NCBI GenBank assembly: GCA_023014335.1
Contig: JAECYW010000009.1
Location: 1,426,001 to 1,490,000, forward strand
Length of the DNA: 64,000 bases
Source: Galerina marginata
Lineage: Eukaryota; Basidiomycota; Agaricomycetes; Agaricales; Galerinaceae
Direction of reading: 5' to 3'
The position numbers were made by a program, and so were the translations under genes. This document shows positions 1 through 10,909 of the stretch, one piece after another. How positions within the stretch are numbered: position 1 is the stretch's first letter; the number at the start of each line of letters is the position of its first letter. The notes below the pieces were generated by a model, which saw only the letters and a program-made list of their open reading frames with translations, made no database searches and was not told the DNA's origin.

Positions 1-1002
1 GAACATAAGCGCAAGTACCCCCAGTACTCCTTCAAGCCAGTCCATAATAAGGCAAGGGGTACGGCTGCAGAAAGGAAGAAGGTAAGGGAGGTTGGGCCCA
101 AGGATCAGAAGCGTTGTGCCAAAATAGCGGAGTTATTGGTCTGTGGCAAGAAAGGCCAGGAACTGGAGGAAGCTATACAGGAATTCGATAAGCATCATGT
201 CCCCGAAATCGTGACGCGATTCGAGACGCCTATTACTGCCAATACTTTTTCGTCGACAACTTCCTCCAACTCCGAGGCGAATGCTTCATGGCGCTTACCC
301 CGGTCGCGCAAACCATCTTCGTCCAGCTCCCGTTCATCTGTTATCAGCCGCACCCCGTCCCGGTCCCCTCGTCTAATACTCCCCGCGCATCTTCAGGAAA
401 TACAAGAACCTTCTCCCACCATTCCTTTTGAAAGACTTTCGTTCATGCATGATCCCTCTCCTCAATTCGTGAGTTTTTATTTGGTCAAAGTCGGCTCCAA
501 ACTTACCTTATAACAGGATATCGATACATTTGCTTTCTCGATTAGCCAGCCTGCACCGGTCCTGCCTGGTGGAAACGATTTTACGCAGGTCGTCAGTCCC
601 ACCGTCCCTTCCTTCGAAACAAACCAGAGTCAAGATGCATCCCTACTGTGTGGTCATCCCCGGTACGCCAGCGCTGAAGAATGGATTCGACACGGCTCAC
701 CTCTTTCGAACTCTACAAGCAGCATGCCTTCGACACCTTGTCAGATGAACATTCCTTTTCCGGAGCCTTATGGCACGTTCACACCCGAGGCGGCGTCCGA
801 TTATGTGCCCATGGATGGATCATACTGTGATTATTCGCAGTACACATATCCGCCGACTTTGGAGCCGACATATGGCATTAAAGCGGAAGCCCCGTCTTCT
901 GGCTTCGCCTCATTCCGACACGAAATCGCTTCTCAGCCAATGACCCAACAAGACCTTGACTTTTCGTCGTTCATGGATTCTCTTTCCTCCTACTCGATTT
1001 AA
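1..1002 (+). CDS. HMG-box transcription factor, 3' part (5' end outside window)
   Basis: Two exons, 1-468 and 517-1002, join in phase across a 48-nt GT-AG intron (469-516). The window opens inside an HMG box: the first residues EHKRKYPQYSFKP match the helix 2/3 end of a MATA-type HMG domain, and a basic stretch (AERKKVREVGPKDQKR) follows. The rest is low-complexity, rich in Ser, Thr and Pro with a poly-Ser/Arg tract near residues 60-75. It ends with DLDFSSFMDSLSSYSI. The family binds DNA by minor-groove bending, in the nucleus; relatives regulate mating and fruiting in basidiomycetes. The specific role is not determinable because the start and most of the box are missing. Confidence 0.8.
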
Positions 1003-1507
1003 CCATGGGCAGGCGCACCATGTAATGCTATTTATGTATTTGCCGTTCTCTAACGGCGGCTCCTGTTTTTCTTTCGTTTATGCCGAAACCGATACTGATT
1101 CGTTATAGTAGCTTAATATCAAATACTAATAAGTAATGTAGCTTACTCACTCGGCTGCGCGTCGTTTTGGCGCCCGTCTTCTTTTAATGCCTCTGTTGTA
1201 CATAGATTCTCGCTTACTTCGGTCTTTGAAGCCGCTGACGGCCAAAGCAAATCTAATTAATAACATATTGTAATAAACACGGATGACCCACATACACACG
1301 TTGCTATGCAAGGAAGCACAGGAGACAGATAGGCGCTGGGTGATGGCAGGTTTGCAGGGAGGGTGGTCTGGTCTCAGCACCGATTCGGATCCATTCGACA
1401 GTGAACATCTTGCGCATCACTTTCCGTCATGTTTACGCCGCCATCAATCTACCGCTGTCGAGAAAACGTACACATTCAAATTCAATTATGATCGCCATGT
1501 CAGATGG
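1003..1507. other. Intergenic, convergent 3' ends
   Basis: No gene recognised. It separates the 3' ends of the HMG-box gene (+) and the permease (-). The A/T-rich stretch near 1020-1140 is compatible with 3' UTR and polyadenylation signals. Confidence 0.5.
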
Positions 1508-3653
1508 TTACATCGTACTAGCTTTTTCGGTCTGCGCTTGAGGAGTATCGGCGGGTGCTTCAAAGGCGGGGTTCGTGTGAACAGGCCCCGTAAACTGGTG
1601 CCGCCCCCAGAAACACCATGTAAAGGCAACAACCAGGAATATTCCCCCAATGGATACCACTGCATAGTTCATGTTCGATTGAGTAACCGGGCTCGCCGTA
1701 GGGAGGACGAAAAGGACACAAATGAAAATTATGAACTGAGGATCATGAAGCTCAATGAATATACTTTTCATGGCAGGCAGAGTTCGGGACACGTACACAG
1801 AAGCTGGCGATATTAATCGGCATTGACCATTTTCCAAGATGAAAGGGACCGCGCTCCTTCATTCTGCACGACAGGATCAGTCTATCACCCTGTTTCAGCC
1901 ACAACAAGACGTGACTTACGCCGATGGCCAGAAGACGCGAATAATGATCGGTTGAAGATATCCCAGCATGACGGATATGGCGGCAGAGGACAAAATGGCG
2001 TTAAACTAAAATTAAAATGCTCGAGTCAGAATCACCGGGAAATTTTCACTGTGCTCACCGCAATAATAGAGCCTATGTAGGCACAAGATATCAGGCATCC
2101 GATGAGAACCGAGAGCCAGACCCCGAAGAATGGGGCCTGAAATCGATTTAAAGACGTGAAGGGGCGCTTCAAAGGGAACGCATTGTCTCGAGCCAGGGCG
2201 TAAAAAAGCCTCGAGCTAGCGGTAAATGCAGTCGCCGCCGCCATAAATTGTGCCAAAGCAATAATAAACAGGCACATCAATGTCAATCTCTGCCCGACAG
2301 CGTCGAAATACAGCTGAGCAATGGGAATGGCGTACGACGTGGATTGAACGCTTGGGATGCTCTGCACTGAAAAGAGCAACGCGATCATATAAGCCAACCC
2401 TATGACCCAAGAGCCGATGATACTGCCAACTACAGCAACTGGAGCGAGAAATTCGGCCCTTCGAGCTTCTTCAGCAACCTGAGCCGCTGTTTCACAACCC
2501 TCTAGGGTATATACAGCCTAATTCCCCATGAGGATGTGAATACAGCCCCAACCACCTTCACTTACCTGCAGGAATCCAAGGAGAACAACAAAGCCTTTCG
2601 AACCCCAACCTGTGAGACTGTGATTTTATGAAATTGTGATAGTCTGAAGGCAGATATGTGCGCACTTTTCATAGTCGGTAAACACGAATATCCCTGAATT
2701 CTAATGGAAATAATCAGCCGATGGACAGTCAAAAATAGAGAGAGCAAACTTTTTCAGGTGCCTTGACGACAAGAGTTATGACTAGCACCACTGTTCCTCC
2801 CACTGTCCACCACATATTGAAGGCGCTCACTCGACCGATGGCTTTGGTGCCGATAGTATTCAAAAACCCAGATGCAATGTTGACCCCCCATGCAATGGCA
2901 GCAATTTCTACTCTCGAGAGCCTTGTTTCCTGACCTATTTCGATCAAAGACGCGATATAAAGTGCGACACTAACAACAGGTTAAGATCTAGAAATTCGAA
3001 GATAAGGCTGACAACGATACCTCAAGTTGCCTGACGTTCCAGTTAGCACCATTGCAATGGTGTATATCCAGCCAGTACAAACTAAGCCGAGGGTCAGGAC
3101 ATATCAACAGCAAGATTTCGCATAGCTCACAGCCAAGAGCTGGGGCATCAGGTTTCATCTTGCAAACCCAAAAATATAACCCTCCCATAGTAGGACTGCA
3201 TCGACATACTGTTCAGACGTTGGGACTGGAGCAAGATCGACGACATACTATGCACTGCATATTTCTGCCAAGCTCAACGCTATGAACAGCATGAACAAGG
3301 AGCATATCTGATATTCGAAGCAAGGTAAATGACCGCGCAAGGACTGCTGCTTGAAGGGACATACGTTCCAACCCCAAAAAAGTCCTATAACGATCGTAAA
3401 CACCATTCAAATAAAATATGTGTGAGTTCAGCAAACCTAAAGGCCCTCCTGAAAAAAGGCCGGTTTGGAAAGCACTACTCATCCCAGTCAGAATGCCGAT
3501 AGCACAAAATGACATCCCCAGTACACCAAAGAATGACATCTCCCGGCGGAACTCGACTCGATAGCCAAGCTCTAGTAAGCGTTTGTTTGATTCGTAGTTT
3601 TCTTCCGTTGAACGCATCTCCGGCGAAACCTGTTGAGCAGGACCAAGGGTCAT
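1508..3653 (-). CDS. APC-family amino acid / GABA / choline-type permease
   Basis: Multi-exon gene whose start (MTLGPAQQVSPEMRSTEEN) is an ATG at 3653 and whose stop is at 1508-1510. The N-terminal exon carries the family's entry block (ELGYRVEFRREMSFFGVLGM) and the first membrane helix (FCAIGILTGMSSAFQTGLFSGGP). Splicing across 3200-3450 restores the motif SAYPTMGGLYFW typical of UGA4/HNM1-like transporters. Exons near 2729-2947 and 2032-2397 encode further helices and the block SSRLFYALARDNAFP. The last exon holds the final helix and a hydrophilic tail ending EKASTM. Members are 12-helix proton-coupled importers of amino acids, GABA, choline or polyamines in the plasma or vacuolar membrane; substrate cannot be assigned. 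I place about nine or ten exons; internal boundaries are approximate. Confidence 0.85.
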
Positions 3654-5124
3654 TGATGCAGGTCGTTGGCGTCCGATTGTGCTAATAGATACTTCAGCTT
3701 TATCTTCTCAATAAGCGGCTCGGAGTCCAAGGTTCGGTATTCGAGTTTATCAACCAATCTACGGTAAGCACGCTTCCCAACAGCCAGCTGACTTATGCAC
3801 GATGTACGTCAGGTGTGAGAACTGCAGGAGGCGTCGCCAATTTATGGGAGATTGGAACATGATTGGGGTGATAAAAATATGCATATCTCCTTGGAACCCG
3901 ATAAACTAGGTGAATCGACCCAGTGAGGAAAAAGAGAATACGAATAAGATTCGAAGCAACGCACAAGAATCCTATCCCTTCGTGGAGGACGGGTAACTTG
4001 ATGAAGTGGACGCAGGAACTGAAAAAGCGAGGGTCTTGCAATGATCTGAGATTCAAATTTTATAGCTCCGTCTAAAATGAGATTGTCCAACCTCGTTCAT
4101 CCGAGGTACATACTCGTATGCATGCTGAGTATGCACTCAGATGTACTCTACGATATTTTTCCCATCTTTTGATCAGCTCTCGATACCATGCCCGTCTTAA
4201 AATATTCCCTGGGTATTCTATGACCGACATGGTTATGATGATCCATACCGTCGCTGCTTGATTCTGAATCGTGATCAGGACTCGATTGACTACACCTCGT
4301 ACATCCTCACTTCCTACCGTGGTCAAAAGGGTATCATGAACCAGCCTATTTCGCCGGCAGCTTGACTCGGAATCCGAGTGTTTTTCTTCCAAGAATGAGA
4401 CTGATTGTTTGAATTTTTGCAGATAACCGTTGTGGCGAATTGATGAACTGATGCAAGGATGGGTATCAAGACCGTAACAACTTCTCAGCGACAGTCATGT
4501 AAGCGCTGAAACCAAATGAAACACCTTTGATGTCTTACAAGTAACCATCATGAGAAAAAGTGGTCATTCTCGTCGATACTCATCCATTCCATTGCTAAGG
4601 ACCGACTTCATGCTTTTTTTATACACTCCACATCATGGTAATCACCGATCGTTGTCGGATTCTGACTACGGTACTTCGAGCAGTTTCTCCACCCGTCTTG
4701 ACATTTGGTGGTCATGGGTTATGTGCTCATACAAATTTGAACTATTCTAGGAACTGTTCTTGAACTGCCCTGGAGCCTAATCGACCCAACATCCCACTGC
4801 TCATCCTCCTTGAGGTAGCTCAAGATGCATATCATGGTCGCTGTCAGTGTCCCGGATTGCGTGCGGCCTTTGCGCTCCCATCGGCTCCCAAAATGACCTG
4901 GCACATAGCCTTTATAGGCGGTTAAGATGGCCTCAACCGGACCTCCGTCAAATGCGCCTCCGGTCAATCTTCAGTAACAGATGCCAATCATTTCAATTAA
5001 GAATCTCAAACACTTATGAAATCAAAATATATCCCATATATTCTCTTTCTTTGGATTTCCCGCCTCTTGCTTATAGTGTTTCTCACTTTCAAGAAGTCAC
5101 TTCTATTTTCCCTTTGACTCAGCA
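3654..5124. other. 1.5 kb intergenic, no gene supported
   Basis: Upstream of both the permease (-) and the DUF6533-like gene (+), so it should hold two promoters. Open frames here are short, lack ATG starts or lack any recognisable domain. I see no repeat or RNA gene. Confidence 0.4.
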
Positions 5125-6659
5125 ATGGCGCCTCCTCCTTCTCCTCCAATACCTCATGAAGCACTTGTCAAACAAAAACAAGGCCAGGCAGTTATGATAT
5201 GGGCAATCGGGGCGTTAGTTGATCCATCCTTTATCCGAGTCGTCTCCGACAATGATACCTGTACCCCGCAGATTCTGCATCTTTGGTTGGGAATGGCTTC
5301 TATGTCTACCCAAAGAGTATAGGCGGATCTGGAGCAGACCTATGAATGTAAGCCGCCGTCGTTATCTGCTTCTATAATCTCAACGATTCATCGGCGATCT
5401 CGATAGGCTTCAAGTGTTTTGTACATCGGTTCGTGAATGTCGATTAGGATCTGAATGCTTCCTTGTTTATAACCAGGCGCTTATTCAGCCAATCGCTACT
5501 TCGGACTTCTTCAGTATGGCCTACAGACCAATATGAAGCCGGGATAGGGTTAACCATAATTATTTGTCAGGCTCTGTTTCGTTGTAACCTTGACTGCGAA
5601 CGCGTGGAGTCCTTCTGCATGCAAACGTGGGTTTCCCAAAACATGCTTCCAGTCTATACCACTGTTGGATCGAGCTCACATTTCACGCTGTAGATGTGTT
5701 TTTTTTCGAGCCTGTTGGCGCATTAATCTCGACTGTTCTCTCTCAACTAATTCTGGGCAGTCGAGTTTACGCCGTCAGTCAATACTTCTGTATCTATCAC
5801 AATTTCTTACCGAATAAACTTCCAGATCTTCTCGCAGAATAAGATTGTTGGTTTGGTTCTTGGGACTACCTTACTTTCGGAAATCATAATCGGTGCCATA
5901 TCGGTTAGCACTACCCATCCGCCTCCACCTATTCTTGCGCCCGCTAGCTCACAGCCACCATGCGGCGCCGTTATGGGTCCATTTGGGTGGTTAGTCGCAT
6001 TCTGGGTATGTCAATTGACCTATCCCAATCGAACTTTTCTTAACGAACACATATTGCCCTTATGACAGGCGATTCCATTGATTTACGACACCATGGCATT
6101 CTTTTCAGCTCTTATTCTTTGTATCCCATCAGCAGCCTTAATATTTATGTTATAGATTAACTGCCTGGAAGGCCTACGACTTCTGGAAAAGAGAAATCGA
6201 CACTCCTTTATTCGACATCATCTGGCGCGACGGGGTGATCTATTTTTTTGTGATCTTTACCATGAACGCGGCAAATGTGATCATCTTTCTCACCGTCCCA
6301 GAAACTCTGCGAGCTGTAAACTTGACGTGAGTATAGTCGTACTTCCTTATTCAAGCCGTGGCTTACGTCACAATAATTCTAGCCCCACACTCGTCCTAGA
6401 GATCATATTGTCCTGTCGACTGGTCCTCAACCTTAGAGAAGCACACGGGCGCTCAAATTCCCAGCCGAGTTCTCAGCCTAAATGGAGCGACCATTCAAGA
6501 CCACGTTATAATAACCAATCTCACAACGTCTCATCTGGCGAAGCAGAGGCCAGTACATTCGAAGCACCGGCTGCGATGAAGCTGCAACCTCTTAGAAAGG
6601 CTAGCGCTTATGAGGTATCCACCACAGATTTGAAAGTAAAACCATGGAACGCGGGGTAG
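5125..6659 (+). pseudogene. DUF6533-like multi-pass membrane protein, apparently decaying
   Basis: Family blocks appear in order but not in one clean reading. A frame at about 5276-5347 encodes WEWLLCLPKEYRRIWSRPMN, the DUF6533 core. Then come about 5640-5775 (WIELTFHAVDVFFFEPVGAL followed by a LGSRVYA block), 5838-6006 (ending FGWLVAFW), 6069-6120, about 6156-6327 (DGVIYFFVIFTMNAANV) and a final exon to 6659 with LVLEIILSCRLVLNLREA. Two places resist splicing. After the core, the frame resembling LYIGS..MSIRI holds an in-frame TGA near 5430. The junction 6120/6156 implies a 35-nt intron and leaves the wrong phase, giving an immediate TAA. The family is found in basidiomycetes as 7-helix proteins of unknown function. 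Sequencing error or unusual splicing could also explain the breaks. Confidence 0.55.
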
Positions 6660-7033
6660 TCATAATGACCTCCAACCACTTCTTACGAGCTGTAATAACA
6701 ATAATAACACGCTGAGATGTACACACCACGATACGGAACGAAATACGACACTAACTTGCTCTGATTCCTACATACCATAAAGTATTATCTTATTTACGTT
6801 GTCTTTGTATCTGCTCCCTCATGGTATTTTATTTGTTGCATACATTACGGAATAGACGACATGCAAACTTCATGGACCAGTCTCGGGCCTCAATGGTATT
6901 CGTCTTGAATACCAACCATTACCCAGGTCGATGAGAGGCTATCCATCCGAAAGGCGATACGATACCACCCAGCTTATAGGGGCACTGTGAAGCGGGCTAT
7001 CTATAAACCATGAAACGCAGGCAAGACCCATAA
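6660..7033. other. Convergent intergenic
   Basis: Lies between the 3' ends of the DUF6533-like locus (+) and TRS65 (-). Nothing recognised. Confidence 0.4.
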
Positions 7034-10000
7034 CTAATCGTTTGGATCATGCACTACGACGTCGAGCACGGAGCTGGAAGGCGAGTTAAAGGCCTGAAAC
7101 TAGGGCTCAAAATGCTGAAACTCACCGAAGATTTGTCGAGAATCCCGATTCGACATCAGTCAGAGTGAGAGTATCGATTGAGTGTACGCCCGGTGAAACT
7201 GCAAGAAAATCCATCCGGACCGACTGACATGCAGACGGTCGGAGAGGCCTACAAAATGTAAGATCGTGTAAGCATCTCACAAACATAAGCACGCAGGAGA
7301 AAGACCCACCCTATGCGAATGCGACTATCCAAGGGTAATACGCCCGGATAACCCATCTTCCTCGCAGCGTCACTGCCCCCATCGTACACCCCCAACTCCG
7401 CACCGCCCCGTCTCCGCCTCCGCCTCTCCGGGCATGTCACCTCAAACCGCCTCGGCCACACGCTCTGGTTGAACACAAATATGTCCAGTGTGAAAATATC
7501 CAGCGGGTAAATCTTTCCCGGCCCAAGCCTGACTTCCGCGCGGTTCTTCGTCTCCTTCTCGTACGGCACTGGCATTAGCCCAACGGATACCACAATGCTC
7601 TCCCCACTCGCGCTTGCGCCTTGCAGCTTCGCCAGCATCTTCTGCTCGCCGAACGCCCCAGACACGAAGGGGAGCGGCGTCTGTGGCAGTGCGCCGGGGC
7701 CGTAGTCCGCGCCCACCCCACGCTCGCGCCGGATTTCGACGCTGAGACCGACGTTCCCGTGTGTGGAGGAGGCGACGGGGCCTTGCGATGTCGGTGTGGG
7801 TGGCAAGGCCGACTTGGAGGGGAAGGCTGGGTACGCCGGTGTTACCGGTGTGTCCATGCCACGCGGAATCCCCAGCATACCCCCATATTCCTCCTCGAAT
7901 TCTGGTGCAATAGGCAGGGGAGATGGTATTTGGCTGGGCATGGGCATAGGTGGTGGAGGAGGGGCGCTGTACGTCGTAGGCGAGCGAAAGTACTGCGCTG
8001 CTGACCCCGGATTGGACATCGGAACAAGGGATGATGAACCTCGACCAGTGTTGAGAGGCGACTGATCGCGGCCTATGTCTGGTTTCAAGAAAGATTTGGT
8101 GGGTGTGATGTTCTTCACGGTACGGCCCGCAAAGTTTGCTCCAGGGACGAGTGTAAAACGCCGACTGCCAGCAGTGGCAGAGTATTGAGGCGTCGCTGAC
8201 CCGGTCATGTACGCCCCTGATGTACCCGTGTTTCCGCTGTACATGGCATACACCGGAAATGGAGAAGCAGGTTCTGGTAAAATGCTTGGATACCCCGCCG
8301 AGGGGTCGTTCGGGTCCATAATTTCAGATACTGGGCCTTGCTGGGCTGTTAGATCCAGGACACAGTTCCAGCGAGATGAAAACGTGCGAGTCGGAAAAGA
8401 AAGGCTTTCTTCATCTGGAATCAGAGCCTTGGAGAGCGACGAAGAAGGGAAGTAGGGTTTTCCAAATATGTTGATGGTCACCGCTCGTTGCAGCTCTGGC
8501 GAGATGCCATTGTCATTGGCGCCTCGAGCAAAAGAGAAGCCATCAATGTCCTCTGGTGACCGGATAAACGTGACCGCGTAAAGCAGGTTATACTGTGCGA
8601 GGGGGCCAATCCTCAGAGGAAAAGTATTCTTTGCTGCATTCGGCGTGAAGCCGTGATCGCCCCATCCAATCAGCGTAGCTCTAGCGCCTTCACCTCCAAT
8701 GCTCACATCCACCTTTTCCACCATAAAGCCAGCAGTCATCCCCAAATCACCAGAGTTTTCGACCTCGACACACAAAACCACTGTTCGTTCTTCACTGCCG
8801 GCTTCTCTTCGTTCTTGCTCCTTCTTTTCTTCGTCCAGATCATCGATAGTGCCTTCCGTCTCAGGAAGAAGAACGTACGGCACGAAGACCGTCCGCATGC
8901 GAACTCGGAAACCAGACACGGTATGGAGAGTTTTGCGATATGACTTCCGCAGTGTTGGGTGGGATTTCCGGACTGCGGTCATTGGGGAAGGAGATGGCTG
9001 GACAGGCGAGTCTACGAGAACGGGCGGCAAGGAGAACAGTTTCTGTCGAGACATGGTCCCGAGGCGAAGGGAAGGAAGGTTTACTTCTGAGGCGCCAAGC
9101 CTTGCGAAAGTTGGTCCTAATTCCCGTTCAGCACAAGGGAAGTAGATGAGGCTTGTTGCACCACATACCAGCGAGCAGGCCCTCTAGAAGGTTGACCTCT
9201 TCGAGTCCGTCGAGTAGTATGACATCGTCTTCCTCCCCTTTCTCGTTCGGTGAAGGATCTTTGGGAGATTCCGGCGAACTGTGCCTCCTTTCACCTGCCG
9301 AGGCAATAAATTGGGCTAGAGGATGTCTAGGATGCGTCGCAATTGGCTTCTCGCGAAGCGTGGCAGAGACAGTGAGGCACAGTAATGGGTTATTAAATGT
9401 CAGTCTTAAGAATGCTGTAGAAATTAATTAACAAACTGTAAGAATCAAGATAAAATATACACGCACAAACGGTTATGGCCATACGGTAGACAGCCACCCA
9501 ACCCTTATCTTTCTCGGACCACAAGAGCGCGAAAGAATCCGGCGAATCATCCGCTGTATTGCTGCCCCATATGTTTGCAACCAATATTGTCCCTTCCGAT
9601 GTGGTATACTTTCGGTCCTGGTCGGCAGTTGCAGGCATGGGATTGGGAGTACTCGGTGGAAGAATAGACGGATGTGGATTTAGCCTGCCGCCTAGCCTAC
9701 CTGTTCGAGGGGTTCCTAAAAGTCTAGCGGTGGTCGGTGTATCTGCAATTGTTGGAATAGCAGAGATGTAGGTAGCTTCCAACGAGACTTGAATATGAGC
9801 CAGAAGGTCCAAAAGAATTTCGGGAGGGTCATCTGGCGATTCAGGATCTTCTTCAAGTGGATTCTTGATACGAAGGACTAAAAGCGACTGTAATTGTTCA
9901 TCTGATATTGGTAAATCAGCGGTAACCAGATAAAAGTATGAGCGTCTTACCAAAAAATGCTTGCTTTCTTTCTACAGCGGTAGCCTGTGCCCTTTCAAGC

Positions 10001-10101
10001 CATGCATCCGTTGGACCATCCGGAGGAAAGTTAAGCGATGTATCTGGTATTAAAAGATTCAGAATAGCGGTTGAGAAGATTTGGTCAAGAGACATCGCCA
10101 T
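7034..10101 (-). CDS. TRS65: TRAPPII complex subunit Trs65
   Basis: Six exons rebuild one phase-consistent frame: 10101-9951, 9901-9467, 9414-9169, 9116-7310, 7248-7126 and 7073-7034, all with GT-AG introns of 49-61 nt. The protein starts MAMSLDQIF. It contains the conserved block RKSYRKTLHTVSGFRVRMRT followed by VFVPYVLLP in the large exon, and later PLDIFTLDIFVFNQS. The spliced C terminus continues through GPLRPSACQSVRMDFLAVSP to the end RSVLDVVVHDPND. Both blocks are diagnostic of the fungal Trs65 family. Trs65 belongs to TRAPPII, the Rab GEF complex acting at the late Golgi in membrane traffic. The last two exons (41 and 13 codons) are short and easily missed; stopping at 7249 would lose the conserved C terminus. 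Confidence 0.9.
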
Positions 10102-10395
10102 TGCGAGGCTATGAGAAGGAGGTCATGCCTTCGGTTTTTGAAAGCCGGCGTCAAAGTCGTTTGTCGCGTCGCATGATTGTTTGGCCGCTCCTTTTCATAC
10201 TAACAACCACTCGATCAGCCTCTGTCAACTCCGTCACCAGCTTCAGGCTCGTCCTCGAGCTCATTGGCATTTCCTGGCGTTAACGAACAATCTCATGGTT
10301 TACACTCTGTTGGCGGTCTGCGGGAGGAATCCACATACTATGGTCGATCCACAAGTTAGCATGAATGAATACAACAGTTTTTCGTCGAAAAATAT

Positions 10396-10489
10396 GCTGG
10401 GATGGCCGAGTCGTTAAGGCGAGTGATTTGAATTGTTGCTCATTATCACTTGGAATTTTTCCGCGTAGGTTCAAATCCTGCTCCCAGCG
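10396..10489 (+). tRNA. tRNA-Ser (anticodon TGA) with a 12-nt intron
   Basis: The acceptor arms GCTGGGA (10396-10402) and TCCCAGC (10482-10488) pair perfectly, followed by discriminator G. The A box (TGGCCGAGTCG) and B box (GGTTCAAATCC) are intact. The anticodon stem AGTGA/TCACT closes a loop TTTGAA...A, giving anticodon TGA. A 12-nt intron sits in the canonical place, one base after the anticodon. The long variable arm is typical of a type II tRNA. It lies 294 bp upstream of TRS65 and at the boundary of the F-box tandem duplication. Confidence 0.92.
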
Positions 10490-10909
10490 AATCTTTTTTC
10501 GGTTTTGAACATGTACAAAAGACATCAAGAGCTTTGAGCTTACAGTTCAGAACGTGGTCATTTTCCTGCAGTCCTCGGTCGCAAAATGATTACCCCAAAC
10601 AATCTTCATGGCAGTGTATTTGCAGCGCTTGTCCTGAACCTGGCGCAGGTCATTGCTTGTCCATGTTGTCAGCAATTAATCGCATCTCAGTGCTCGCATC
10701 TGACATAACTTATCAACGAGAAAGAATATGAATTTCATCAAGCAAGCTGGAAGTTGGGGCGAAAGAGACTCAGGATAAATGGTAAGCCACCACAGGCTTT
10801 GAATGGGGGTTTTTATACTGAAACAGCGTCTATAAAGCCCAGATTACCTTCCTTCCTTCCAGAGTGACGAGTTATAAGCATTGAAATCAGAAATTTATTT
10901 ATTGACATG
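10490..10909. other. Spacer between tRNA-Ser and F-box gene A
   Basis: No gene seen. The first bases after the tRNA (a T-rich run, then GAACAT and GAGCTTTGAG-like words) resemble the sequence after the tRNA fragment at 12956-12981, as expected if both belong to the same duplicated unit. Confidence 0.5.
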
